A stretch of DNA of 64,000 nucleotides from Trachythela sp. YZ-2020 (Eukaryota > Cnidaria > Anthozoa > Malacalcyonacea > Clavulariidae): the NCBI GenBank assembly GCA_016169945.1, contig JADLSH010000236.1:3210001-3274000 (forward strand). The letters run 5' to 3'. This document shows positions 23,420 to 34,888 of this stretch, one piece after another. Within the stretch, counting starts at the first letter, position 1; every line of letters starts with the position of its first letter. The notes under the pieces are model-generated. The model was not told the origin of the DNA, did not search any database, and saw nothing but the letters and a program-made list of their open reading frames with translations. A program made the position numbers and the translations under genes.

Positions 23420-24220
23420 ATATAAAAGTACAATAACCGTAGCTGTCAGGTGTGTATAGTGTTCAACAGAATAACTATAAGTATAAAGTTGTACCTAAGG
23501 CCACATAAAATAAATTCCTTGATTCTCATCACTACACTTTGAAAATGTCGAAGAGGCGGGAGGTTTATATTTTATATTTATATAATTTATATATCAATAT
23601 ATAAAAGTGTCACAAAATGAAATAAACATATTTCTCCACGAACAATGACTGCGAAGTTTCGTTAAAATGCAATGAAATTTCTTTGAAGGTTCTATTTGTT
23701 TGAAATTAGCGGTTTAAAATGGCACTAAAAATCCAATATAAAATATAGAAAACTTAACTGTCTTGAAATATTTTGTCAGGCATACATTTATATTGTATAA
23801 CAAAATATAGAAAAATTTCACGCGGCTCTTAAAATACAGTCGGGCGGTGATGAGAATCAAGGAATTTATTTTATGTGGCCTAATACAGTCAGTATCAGTA
23901 CATCCAATGACCGTGGCTTTCCGATATGTACAGTGTTAAACAGAACAATTTAAACATGATAACTATAATAAGTATAAAGCTGTACCCAATGTAATATATC
24001 AAATGACCGTAGCTGTCCGATCTACAGTGTTGAACAGGACAATTTAAACATGATAGCTATAAGTATAAAGCTGTAACCAATACAGTACATGCTGCATCAA
24101 TGACCGTAGCTGTACGATGTACAGTGTTGAACAAAACAATTTAAACAGAACTATAAAATACCACCCTTATTGGTACAACGGTACAGGTAGCTGTCCAATG
24201 GCAATGTACAGTGTTTAAGT
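23420..24220. repeat. Tandem repeats of about 80 bp at the Helentron 3' side
   Basis: Four to five diverged copies of a unit containing CAATGACCGTAGCTGTCCGA, TACAGTGTTGAACA and AACTATAAGTATAAAGCTGT, at about 23430, 23905, 24000, 24085 and 24185. A Harbinger-type MITE (23499-23880) splits the first from the second. Confidence 0.85.
23499..23880. mobile_element. Harbinger-type MITE inserted in the Helentron
   Basis: Has 34-bp perfect terminal inverted repeats starting GGCCACATAAAATAAATTCC and is flanked by TAA on both sides (23496-23498, 23881-23883). A 3-bp TWA duplication is the PIF/Harbinger signature. Removing it rejoins the local tandem repeat cleanly. Confidence 0.88.
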
Positions 24221-24242
24221 AAATCCAGGCGGTAATGCTGCC

Positions 24243-27064
24243 TCAGTGTCCAATGTTCTTTTTCACGTTAGTTGCAATATTTTTGTTGTTATAGGTGATG
24301 TTTGCTTGAACGGTTAGAAGAATTTCTTGCAGTTCTTCATCTGTCATTTCATCCAAAGGAACGACGTTGCCATGGCTTTCACTTTGATGAATGTCGAGCA
24401 ATGCTTGTATTATATGTTGTTTCATCAATAAAGATATCTTTTGCCCATTTTCATTGATAAAGAAGACGTTGGCATGCACCTTTTTTTGGCAGAAACGCAA
24501 TAACTGGATAAGGCCACATGCAGTGCATTTTATTGTCTTCCCGGCAGTATGGTGAACCATTGAGTTGGCGCATTTCTTGCAGGATAGGGTTCTGTGTGTT
24601 GCCAAAATCCCTTCTGGAGGGGAAGAAATGGTGAATTCTTTATAGGTATTGGCGAGATCATCATCAGGATTTGCAATAGTTTGGCTAACTTTAGAAATCT
24701 GGGTTTCCTTGTTTATGGTAATGTAAGGTTGGTTGTCGAATTCGCGCACAACTGATCTTGTCAACATGTATGTCTCCCCTGACTGAACTTTCTGGATATC
24801 ATTTTCCCAGAGAACTAAACGTATTGAGCCAGTTTCGTCAGTTAGCATGGTTTCTTGTTTCTTCAAATTTTTGCCTCTGACGTTTACGTATTCCGTTCCA
24901 CCCTGGAAGGTCAGTCGACCAAGAACAGTGATCGCTCTTCCGGGCCTAACTTCATTTACTTCCTTCACAGCGGTCGTCGTTGTGGTATAATCAAATTATT
25001 TTGCCGCAATGTCAAAAGTTATTTCAAACTCAGATGGATTATCAAGCTTCGTTCGCTTGTTTACGATGATTTCTTCTTCATTTGTTCGATGGTTAGATTT
25101 AAGTTGAAATTGACTTAGTTTTACTGGCGACGAGGCTTCGAAGCTTCTCTTAAACGTCTCATGTTTCTCTGGGGAGAAACAAACAGTTCTCACTGTGCGA
25201 TCTTCTGTCTGCATTTTCATGTCAAAATATGCGTTATTGTTTTGACTTTGCTTTACAGGCGACAGTTGATGGATGTAGCCAATAACAGGCATGTCTACGA
25301 ATAAAACAAAAGTCAAAGTTAACAAACCTTTGTGTCTTAGCTCTGAATTTGCACATCAGACAGTATGCAGCACATTTTATACGTCCAGGATATGCTGATA
25401 TATCAATCCAGCTGGTTGTAAATACGTTGCAGGGTGGAAAAATATTTTTCTTCGACCGTACAATGGTAGTATCAATTTGTAAATAACAAAGTCCTGCTGC
25501 GACTTAAAATATTTTCTGGGAACATAGAGAATTTTCTGGGACCAATGGCCGCATGGTCCGATACATTTGTACACCTGATACGTTAGTTTTGACTTTTTGA
25601 ATTTACAATATGAAGAGCATGCATTTAAGTTAAGAGTTATACACATTTACTTACTTTCGTTTAAGGCAGCTTTATTCTCGACAGCTCTACCTGTACGTGT
25701 TAAATTGCTCTGACCTTTAAAGTAATAAACTATGGTTAATAATTAACTAGGTTTGAATACAAGTGTTTCACATATAATGTAATTAAACCGCAATATATAA
25801 GTAGTTAGTTAACTGTAACTAAAAATAATAAAATTACTGTTTTTTGTGGATGTACATGTACTTACTTTCGTGAAAGATAATTTCATTCACAGCAGCTTTA
25901 TCTGATATAAAATTGCTCCGACCTTCAATGCAAGAAAAAGAGAATAAGTCAGTACTCTAGATCTTAATAAAGTGTATGAGTTTAAATCTGTAGTACAGGT
26001 AGTCAGAGCTTTTGTCGCAGCAGCTTTATTATCGACAGCTCTACCTCTACGTATTAAATTGCTCTGACCTTTAAAGTAATAAACTATGGTTAATAATAAA
26101 CTTGGTTTGAATACAAGTGTTTCAAATATAATGTAATTAAACCGCAATGTATAAGTAGTTAGTTAACTATAACTAAAGGTAATAAAATTACTGCTTTTTT
26201 TAGATGTACATGTACTTACTTTCGTGAAAGATAATTTCATTCACAGCAGCTTCATCTGATACAAAATTGCTCGGACCTTCAATGCAAGAAAAGAGAATAA
26301 GTCAATACTCTTAATAAAGTGTATGAGTTTAAATCTGTAGTACAGGTAGTTAGAGCTTTTGTCGTATAGGTACAGAAAAACTACATGTTTTGTAGCCACA
26401 GTACATAAATGATAATTTATGTTTATAATACTACCTTCTATTTTCTTCCATAGCAACTTCAGTTGTGAGGGCTGCATCTGGCGTAGATGCACCGTCAGCT
26501 GTAACAGCTCGTTCTTGGGTAAACGCGCCGTCAGTTGGGAGGGCTGCATCTGGCGTAGAGGTAACTTCTGGTGGTAGGGCTCCGTCTTGGGCAAGAGCAA
26601 CTTCAGTTGTGAGGGCCAGATCTAGTGTAGATGCAACTTCAGGTGTAACGGGGCTCCTTTGGTAGACGCAACTTCAGTTGTGAGGGCTGTATCTGGTGTA
26701 GATGCAACTTTAGGTGCTACGGCCGCAGCTGGTTTAGGTGTGCCTCGAGGTTTATTTCGCTTCTTATCAGTTTTGCTTTGCTTCGAGGTTACTATATGGT
26801 GAACATGGTTAATAAAGTTGATTTTAATGTGGTATACATTTTTATGTAGTTGTTTTGTTAATATACAGGAACAGGACCGACAAAAATTGCACTTTGACTT
26901 TTAGAACTTTAAAACTTATTAGAAAAGTTAGTATCATTGATTATACTCCATCTGTTATTAGTTTAATATGTGGCTATACGACTGTTAACAGTGTTGCACT
27001 TACCAGAAGCGTTCTTATTTGAGGAATACTGGATGGCCATGGGTTTTCCATTGTCTAAATCCAT
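24243..27064 (-). CDS. Helentron RPA-like single-strand-binding protein, multi-exon
   Basis: Exon 1 (27004-27064) encodes MDLDNGKPMAIQYSS and ends phase 1. Exon 2 (26435-26791) is Ala/Thr-rich and frameshifted once. Then come four short exons related to each other (26220-26276, a damaged one starting 26068, 25866-25922, 25655-25714); the intact ones are phase 1 at both ends. The last exon (24243-25294) joins in phase and starts NMPVIGYIHQLSPVKQSQNN, a typical Helentron RPA OB-fold start. It continues through a second OB region and a four-Cys zinc site (CKKC, CTAC). An in-frame stop lies at 24996-24998. The join from exon 2 to the first short exon is out of phase as read. The protein probably binds single-stranded DNA during rolling-circle transposition. 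Confidence 0.75.
25664..26345 (-). repeat. 354-bp tandem duplication creating extra RPA exons
   Basis: The stretch starting at CGACAGCTCTACCT (25679) repeats at 26033, an offset of 354 bp, with high identity through to GGTAGTNAGAGCTTTTGTCG. Each unit holds one exon of each of two short types, plus introns. Confidence 0.85.
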
Positions 27065-27172
27065 AAAAAAAAAACATATCAGTTGTGAAACATGTTAAAA
27101 ATGGACCAGGATGCCAATGGTCTCGAAATTTGAAGCTGTGTGAACATCTTACAGTATTGCTGTTGATAAACT

Positions 27173-28016
27173 CTAGTGCATCAATTGAAGACAAACAAAA
27201 ATTGGTTTATGGTCACTAAAGTATGACTCCAATGTGCCAGATGAATGAACAACATGTGGGATATTAGTATAAATATGATCTATGGAAGTTCTATTGTCTG
27301 TGGTAAATTGTGAGATCAATTGGGAGTATCCCCTACACTCAATCATGTTTCGCATTAAAGCTTTTCGCTCACTAGAGGGTTTCAATAAGTCAATATTAAA
27401 ATCTCCCAGGAGAATGGTTGGCTTGTTAACCAGTAATGTCATGTGAAGATAGTCTAATGCCTCTATGAGTTTGTGAAGCTTGACTTTCGACCTTGAACGG
27501 TAAATGCCAACAATATGCAGATTGGGAACAGGCTCGTTCACAACTGTCACAGAAATTTCCATGTTATTGTAGTTGTAACTAAAAGGTGGTACAAAGGTAA
27601 GCAAGTGTCGATTTAAGGTACGTAATTGTCCCATATGTCGTTCGAATATTATTTTCCAAATGAATATGATCATTTCTGAAAAGATCAAATCCATCAATTT
27701 TATACTCTTCATCTGTGTCTCGTGCACACAAAGCTGTTTCAACAAAGATACTTATGTCTGTTGCTTGAACATCAAAATCGTTTGAAATGTCCGAGATGTG
27801 AAGATGAAGTGACCTGACATTGTGAAATAGTATTTTTAACGTTTTTGTGTAGGAAACTGCTGTAAGATCTGGAACACATGGAACTAATTTACATTTAGAT
27901 CTCAGTCTGGCCATTTCTTCTTTAACTTTAGGATTAACTCTGATTTTGTTCTCACTTAAATTTAAAATGTGCAACTTGTCAATGTTTCTAACTCTACTAA
28001 GACCAACATAGTGCAT
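27173..28016 (-). pseudogene. Helentron AP-like endonuclease domain (C terminus of Rep-Hel)
   Basis: Begins in a helicase C-terminal motif (MHYVGLSRVRNIDKLHI), then an endonuclease/exonuclease/phosphatase domain: KILFHNVRSLHLHI, GDFNIDLLKP, SIDHIYTN and SDHKPIFV, which match the metal- and substrate-binding motifs of the APE family. Two overlapping frames (28016-27579 and 27745-27173) together cover it, so one frame change falls between about 27580 and 27745. A C-terminal endonuclease of this type separates Helentrons from canonical Helitrons. Confidence 0.88.
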
Positions 28017-29330
28017 GTGCTCTCTGGTTGAATTTGGAAATCAACAACTGCTTCATCAAGAGTGTCTCCTGACAACGATGAATTGTTTTTGCAGCAGCTG
28101 GCCTTAGAGGAACTGCCTTCGTAAGACTTTTACATTGGTACTTTTCCAATTTTAAATTGTCGAGTTATCTCTAATATTGGGGTCCAATGCCTTTGTACGT
28201 GTGTGTTATACAAGTGTGATTTTTCGTTACGACAATTCTGTCCAACATTAGGTTCTGAAAATAAAACCCATATAATACTGGGTCTACTTGAATTTAAAAC
28301 TCTGTAATCAATCTTACAAATTGTGCATTCACTGCCATTTGTCATTCCATCATTGACAGAAACGTTGGTGGTTAGATCGTATTTTGCAGATGTGGCAACT
28401 GAGAGAACGGAATGCAGCCCCATAGTTTTAGTGTGGAATCTGATGAGATCCTCTGTTTAAATTGCTGCTTCTTATCATCAGAAATATCGCCTACTACAAT
28501 ATCGACAGCTTCTATTTCTGCTTTATCATCATTACAACACGTAAACGTTTTGTTATTATGAGCAGCCACAGATTTATTAGTGGTAAACAAGTGTGTGACA
28601 TTTGAATTCCTACAGTTTGGTTGCAAGATTCTAGTTTTCAATTGTTCAATATCCTGTTGCGAATGGTGTCCGTCTCGAAGCCGAGTTAACAGTTCTGCAA
28701 ACTGTTTATCTTCTTTTGTCTCATTATTTGGGTTAGCTCATACATTTCAAAATACTCTTGCCAAACATTTAGAGCCAGTGGGCCATAATCCTTGTTGCTG
28801 TTTTCAAAAATCCATTTGTCAAAAACTGGTTGAAGCTGAAACAAATCCCCTACAGCAATGATACTTACACCTCCAAATGGCATTTTTGAACCCATGATCT
28901 GTTGCAAGCGTAAATTGACGAAGTTGAACATACCGCTGCCAACCATTGAAATCTCATCAATGAGTACAACTTTGAGTTTTCTTAGCTTAGATCAGATTGT
29001 ATTGAGTCTGTCATTGTCAAAGGTATATAGTGAAATCCTTTGTTCACAGGTAATTGAAGTCCAGAATGGACAGTGTTGCCTCTAATATTATAAGCAGCTT
29101 TCCCGGTTGGAGCAAGTTTAATGACTTTTGCTTCATCTGGATTCTCTCCAACAACATGGTTTAAATACTTTGTAACTGCTTCGTATAAAGCGTTAGTAAC
29201 CCAACTCTTTCCCACTCCAGCACCACCACTTAAAAGAGTGATAATTGATCATCGCTTACTTTGACAGAATGGAGTACATGATTGAAGAACTGCCTTTGCT
29301 CCTTATTTAGAGATCTGACCAGGTTCCTAA
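28017..29330 (-). pseudogene. Helentron PIF1-type helicase domain
   Basis: Walker A is visible as SGGAGVGKSWVTNALY near 29190-29240, followed by LAPTGKAAYNIRGNTVHSGL. In the next frame, motif II (IDEISM) and VGSGMFNFVNLRLQ precede GVSIIAVGDLFQLQPV and ELTQIMRQK (helicase motifs III-IV). After a further shift come TTNKSVAAHN and the C-terminal part that runs into the endonuclease. These are superfamily 1B PIF1-like motifs that unwind DNA in rolling-circle transposition. Breaks occur near 28985, 28690 and 28400. Confidence 0.88.
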
Positions 29331-30925
29331 AATCAGTATCATTCATTTGGTTAGTTGTCAACTCTACATTATTTGATCTAGGATAAATTCCAATATCATC
29401 CATCAGGTCATAGTGACTGTGATTTGTATTTTTTCCAGGATTAAAACAACCAAATAACTCACTAGCCTGTTTTTAGCAAGTTGGTCTTGTTCGTCTAGAT
29501 GTTGCGTATTAGGTGCAATAGCATCACATTGATTAGACTCAACTACAGGATTTTCTAAATCTTCTTTGTTTGATATTTCTTCAATCGCTTTGTCAAGAAT
29601 ATCAGACTGAAATTCAAATTGCTGGTTATTTTTCAAAATTAAACCTTCTAATGACTCATACATCTGCAAATAACTTTCACATGTTCCCAAAAGATCTTTG
29701 AGTTCATTTCTCCAAGGAGTGTAGAGCATGAGTTGCTCTCTATAATAATTTTCAGGATCCTTGACTTTGTTAAATCTTACAGAGCGAATGACTTTTGGTG
29801 TAGATCTTTTGACAAGTGTTAATCCTCCTTCAGCTGATACTCTTTTTGGTTAAGATCAATTGCTTCATTCTCAGAAAAATCATCATCAACATTAGGCTCA
29901 AAATCACATTCAGCTAAAAAGTCATTTTGAATCTTGTTTTTCTTAGTGTTTGACTGGTTTGATTTATGATGAACACAGTTATACCAAGCAGCAAACTCTG
30001 CTAAGCATACATGTTTCAACTGATTTGGTCTCCTTTGATATCGTTTAATGAAATTATCAGACTCAATATTTTGAGAATTATCTGGCAGTGCATTTATTTG
30101 TTCTTTTGATTTCAGTAAAAACGTTCTCTCTTCAGGGTTTGATGTATTAATGAACACAACATTACGCGACGATCGGCGCAAAGCCATTTGTAACACTAAA
30201 TAAACAGCCTCTTGAGCACTTATTTCAACAGAATTAAGAAATGTGTTCCCAATATGTCTAATCTGACTTAACAAAGCTTTATTACCTAATTTTGCTTCTT
30301 CACTAGCTTTTTCTAAAAGTTTGCTCATTCCTCTTTGCCCTTTTGTTATATATGACAAAATATAAACAGCACATGCATAGGATCTAATACATACTGTATA
30401 TCCATGTTTGCTCTCCAAGCTTTCAAAAGATCAACATTGTAACTATTAACACGTATTTCAGATGGTGATCTCTTAAGAAAAAGAGTGTCACGCTGTAGTG
30501 TATATTGTATAGCCTTTATATATTGATCATTTGTCAATAGCATTTCTTCAAGAAATTGTTGATAATTTTTCTGACTTCCATACTTCATGCCAGCAAGTTT
30601 ATCGACAACCAGAGCAGAATTAGCTTTTATTTCCTTAAGCTCTTTTCATCAAGGTCTTCTTTAGCTAAAGGTTGCAACACCATTGTTTCACGCATAGGTG
30701 GCATGGGGAAGTTGAATCTACAAGTGTTTTTTCCATTTTTTACATGTTTTGCATGTCTATGTAGTTGTAAGTTCAATAAATCTGCCTCAATGTCTTGAAC
30801 ATCATCACTACATGAAACATATTTTTCAACAAAGGAGGCTACTTCTGAGTGTGAGTTTTACCATATACAGGTGCATTTGTAACCCAAAATAATGCATGTA
30901 TGTGTGGAGAACCGCGTTGCTGAAA
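29331..30925 (-). pseudogene. Helentron HUH Rep nuclease, catalytic part
   Basis: The HUH motif reads [13 protein letters not shown] with HIH at 30896-30904; the catalytic Tyr region reads [14 protein letters not shown] near 30340-30375. The sequence between and after matches Helitron Rep (MALRRSSRNVVF), followed by a poorly conserved acidic linker to the helicase. HUH Rep cuts and joins single strands at the element ends. Frame changes fall at a seven-base A run on the plus strand (30937-30943), near 30958, near 30645 and at 30380-30381. With both HUH histidines and the tyrosine region kept, this may be intact in the real genome. Confidence 0.88.
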
Positions 30926-30926
30926 T

Positions 30927-32568
30927 TCAACCCTGTAAAAAAATCATGTATATCACCAATAGGTTATGCTCACCTTTAATAAAATTATTGATAAGCAAAT
31001 GAACCATGTGATCAAAGTGCCGGGCACATGTAACTGGATCATTTTGTATAAGCTCAGATTTTTTTTGCCATGTCATCTCTGTTATTTCTTGGTCACTGTA
31101 GTCCTTCCCTTCAACAATTCGACCTAACATTCTAAGTAAATGTGGCCATCTAGTCTCAGCTGCAGAAAACGAGCAAAACCATGTTGGTGTTCCAAGTTGT
31201 CTTATCATAGCAAACAAGTCCTTTTTGCATTTCTCAAAATATGGAGGGGATCCTCTAAGATTTCTCAAGACTCTAAATCCTTCATCAAGGTGCACTAGTT
31301 TTTGAATGGAGGCTTCTGATTTTAAATCACCTGCCTTATACTGTTTCCCTTTAGTTTTACATTTCCGAATGGCAATAGAAGCTGTATCTTGAATCCTCTT
31401 AATTTGGAGTTTTTTCAGTTTGTAAAATATATTAGGAACAGACTGTGCAACCCTTCTATCCCGACTCCGCATTTCCCATTTGCACACAGTACTATAGTGA
31501 ACTGGAACTAATCTGTCCTTGTTGTCAACTCTACGTTCTCCGCAAAAAATTGTTGGGAAAGACAAGTACTCGGAATCTTTATCAGTAAACAAACCTAATG
31601 GTTTATTATCCTCCCCAGGTGCAAAGTTAAACACTAATTCACTATCTTGAACTGTGTCAGGTTCAACTAGCAATGTATCCATTACTGGGGCCGGACGCTC
31701 TTCAATTTCACACCAGTTATCATCAGAATTATTGTCAGATGTTTTAGAACTAATAAAGCCTTTACTTCTGTTTTCAAAATCATGTTGCTTATTGTTATTG
31801 TTTACCTTATCCTTTTCATTCTCAAGGACAGGAGAAGAGGAGACAAGATCTTGATCAGTATCACTTTGGTCACCTTGTTCATTCATGTATTTGGGCTCAT
31901 ACAACAAATTGTTGCCCATTTTGTCTGTGTATGTATCAAGAAAAGCATCATTTACCTGTATACCTTCATTTATAAATAATTTGCTATTCTTTGCAAGATA
32001 TTGGGCAGCCATTAGCACCTTCATAGGCCGAATAGTCTGGAACCTGTAGTGGTGTTTATAACTAAGACGCCTCTTTAGTTTGACTGGAATGGTTTGTAAT
32101 TCATTCATTGATCTTGGTAAAACATTGACAGTCGAGTTTACATTTGCTGGGACATTTACAACATTCCCATGTATTTTAAATTGACCTCCTCTTGAAGTTC
32201 ATGAATTTGCATGAAAGGTATACGTGGAGAAATTAACCTTTCTTCAAGGGAGGTAAGATTTAGTAGGTCAGACTTTAGTGGGAATTTCATACCATTAGCC
32301 TTGAACATGCCGGTAACTTTCCATCTTTCAAGTTTGAGTGGCAAGTGCAACAAATCCATTCAATGTTGTCAAAACTTTTAACACAAGTAAGACAAAGCTT
32401 AAGAATATTCTCAGGACACATGTTATAAGAACTTGGTTTGCACATCTTTACAGATGTTCTGTACCATAACTGATCACAACATGTACAGATATACTCAGGA
32501 CCAGATTTAACAAGATCATGAAATGTCTGAATGTATTTTTGTCTCTCACTGACATCTGAATATTTCAT
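30927..32568 (-). pseudogene. Helentron Rep N-terminal region with zinc-finger-like motifs
   Basis: Starts at 32568 (MKYSDVSERQKYIQTFHDLV) with Cys pairs (YICTCCDQLWY, CLTCVKSFDNIEWICCTC), the zinc-finger-like DUF6570-type start of Helitron Rep-helicase proteins. Next is KFPLKSDLLNLTSLEERLISP and the long frame 32108-30927 (TIPVKLKRRLSYKHHY; FFAMI-like region; GTPTWFCSFSAAETRW). Frame changes lie near 32299 and 32195, both at two-base runs. It leads directly into the HUH region. Confidence 0.85.
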
Positions 32569-32603
32569 TTTTTGTGCATCATATTTAGTTTTTACATTCT
32601 AAT

Positions 32604-33817
32604 TCATGCTGTAGTTTCCGTGATTAAAACTGCATCTTTTCGCTTCATAGATTCTGTTTCAGTGCTCATGGAAGTTATTTGTTCTTTTGGACTTTCTAAC
32701 TTCTGTGCTTGTTCTACCTTGACTTTATTGGTGCTAGTATCTTGCCTTGTTTCTGGCTTGTTTGCAGAATACATTGTTGTAGAAACATAGTGAAGTTCAT
32801 CGATGTGCCCAATATGTATTTTAGTATACTTTGCTCCATGAGTAACTGGGTGAATAATAGTCGTTGCATTGAAATTGAGTGCAGACTCAGTAATATCAAT
32901 TATACAATTCAGGGCATCAGAAACGGCTTGAACTACAATCGCATCTGCCCATGTGCCATTCATCGACATACTATTAATATATGCAGAAAATGAGTTGTTT
33001 GCTATACTTTCGACAAACTGTTCTGGGTGACTTCTAATGTAATCTATAGCTGTTGAGCGCACAATTTGATGAAAGTTGGAATTTTGAAATAATTGATGAG
33101 AAACAGCCCTAAAAAAACAATTTCCATCACCACCAACATCAAAAGGTTTTAGACCTTTAGCAAATAGACGAGTTGATAGTGTCATCATACTTTGACTGAC
33201 TTCTTTATTTGAAGACAAGTTTATTTTTTTCTGACCTTGGCTAGTTGCAAAAGTTAAATCACTGGTTCCCTCAGAAACATCAAGCACAACATCATAGTGA
33301 ACCCCAGTTGAATTCTGTAGGTAAATCCCCATTTCACTAGACACAGGCAATCTATCTAACATGCTTCGAGAAAATTTAGACCATCTATAATTGTTACCAA
33401 ACTGTGAATAAACATAAATATCTACATTGAAAAGGGAAGTGGCTGCAAAAATTTCAATATCAGTCCCCCACACACCACTGTTCCTCATGTTGCTTGTGGC
33501 TAAATAATGATCTACTGAACTATTCATATGTGGTCTAAGGACATGTTCTATACTGTTCATGTGATCCACTATTTTTGTCTTAAAATCATGTGGTATGTTT
33601 GTCTTCCGGTTAAAAAATATGACAGTGCTCTAAATAAACAATTGCCATCCCCTGTAATCCGACACAGTTTCGTTGGATTAACTAGTGGTTTTGATGTTGT
33701 TTCATTGCGTCTAAATATAAGTGGGACATTCATCAATGAGCATAAGGACAGCTGAAATTCTCCTGATAGAGGATAAAAACGAAGCGATCTATCGATACAC
33801 TGCTGAGACTCGTCCAT
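32604..33817 (-). pseudogene. Helentron tandem OTU cysteine-protease domains
   Basis: The first OTU begins LCRITGDGNCLFRALSYFL (catalytic D-G-N-C) in the frame starting MDESQQCIDRSLRFYPL. After a one-base frame change near 33575 it continues to GVHYDVVLD, with the catalytic His. A second OTU follows: GGDGNCFFRAVSHQLFQN, then ELHYVSTTM. So two complete OTU modules with both Cys and His are present in a row before the Rep region. OTU proteases cleave ubiquitin-like modifiers; one domain is common in Helentrons, the tandem arrangement is less familiar to me. Confidence 0.85.
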
Positions 33818-34061
33818 GTCAGCTTATCTAGGCTACAGTACAAGCGCAGTCATGTGAAATATACAAGTTTACAACGGCAACGTGACTTACCAAGATTTTG
33901 TGTCGTATTGCTTCAAATATTATGTCCTTTGTATTCCGTGACAGCTAAAACATGAATTATTTAAATCACACGATTAAATTTGGTAAACAAAAAACCCTTT
34001 CAATCGACAGAAACTATGGAAACAGTGTTGAAACGGTGTTGAAACGGTGTTGAAACACAGC

Positions 34062-34215
34062 TATTAACAGAGGCGCTCGAAAGGCACCAGAAAATGTGAA
34101 TACTTGTATATTGAACAAAATTTCAAACACAGCTATTAACAGAGGCGCTCGAAAGGCACCAGAAAATGTGAACACTTGTATATTGAACAAAATACTTGTA
34201 TATTGAACAAAATTT
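34062..34215. repeat. Direct duplication of about 72 bp upstream of Rep
   Basis: The stretch GAGGCGCTCGAAAGGCACCA through TTGTATATTGAACAAAAT occurs twice in tandem, with a third partial copy of ACTTGTATATTGAACAAAAT. It lies upstream of the Rep-Hel start, in the presumed promoter region. Confidence 0.85.
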
Positions 34216-34483
34216 CGGCTAAAAGGTAGATCAGTGTGTTTATCAGCAGATCTGTTGGGTGAAGTAGAAAAACAGATAACAATTAAGTCAACTAAACAAA
34301 AACGAAACACTCACCTTTTAATTTACCATACGCTTCTCAAAAAGTCAAAACTTGAAAAGAACGTGAAAGCGTGCTCCAGCCCGATTTCCGGTTCCAAAAG
34401 GCCCGATTCGCAGGCAAACACTGCGCGCAAAGCAGGCTGGTCATTTCCCATTGTTTAACTGCTCCACTCAAGTAAACCACAAA

Positions 34484-34553
34484 GACTCACAGATGTTGCT
34501 TCGCAACATCCGTGAGTCAATCACAGATGTTGCTTCGCAACATCCGTGAGTCA
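34484..34553. repeat. Two tandem hairpins near the Helentron end
   Basis: The hairpin with core GATGTTGCTTCGCAACATC and flanking CTCAC/GTGAG stem (one mismatch, loop TTC) occurs twice, about 36 bp apart, 190-260 bp inside the right end. Helitron-type elements carry hairpins near their ends, usually at the 3' end; these are on the 5' side of the genes. Confidence 0.85.
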
Positions 34554-34630
34554 AAAAGGAGAAATTTGCACATGTTAATTAGGTAGTGAACCAATTACAA
34601 TAAATCCATGATATCGAAAACTGCTTTTAA

Positions 34631-34742
34631 ATGGATTCCCATCTATCGAAATGTCGTTATAAAACCTTCCAATTTCGGTACATAAATAGAAAAATTACGG
34701 AAAGCAACCACTTTTTTCGAGGCTGGCCGGCCGTCGTCTAAT
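34631..34742. repeat. Helentron right terminal inverted repeat
   Basis: The reverse complement reads TTAGACGACGGCCGGCCAGC and continues through GAAAAAAGTGGTTGC and GTAATTTTTCTATTTATGTA to GAAGGTTTTA, matching the left arm apart from its insertion. Confidence 0.82.
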
Positions 34743-34888
34743 TCAGAACCATTTAAATTATCTAAATTGAAAGTTAAAATTTACATAACTGTAGGCATGG
34801 TATTTAATGCGGAAACAGACACAAATAACAGATTAGTAATCTTTTAAATATGGAAGAGGCGAAACCAGGATTCATGATTAAAGTTTCA

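Larger units (their letters stand above)
22422..34742 (-). mobile_element. Helentron (Helitron2-type) with long terminal inverted repeats
   Basis: Coding content on the minus strand is tandem OTU, HUH Rep, PIF1-type helicase and AP-like endonuclease (33817-27173), then RPA (27064-24243): the Helentron gene set. The element is bounded by inverted copies of TAGACGGCCGGCC..GAAAAAAGTG. The homology resumes as GTAATTTTT..TTTATGTAC..GAAGGTTTT, giving arms of about 100 bp (right arm 34631-34741; left arm 22422-22450 plus 22540-22616 around an insertion of about 89 bp). Such long terminal repeats are unusual for Helentrons. Frame breaks occur at many places, several of them at base runs. Confidence 0.85.

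Noticed and set aside
30925..30970. 42-nt intron with GTGAGC and TTTTTTTACAG ends in the Rep gene
   Set aside because: The sequence in question encodes a conserved Rep segment (GDIHDFF) in another frame, so two frame changes explain it better than an intron.
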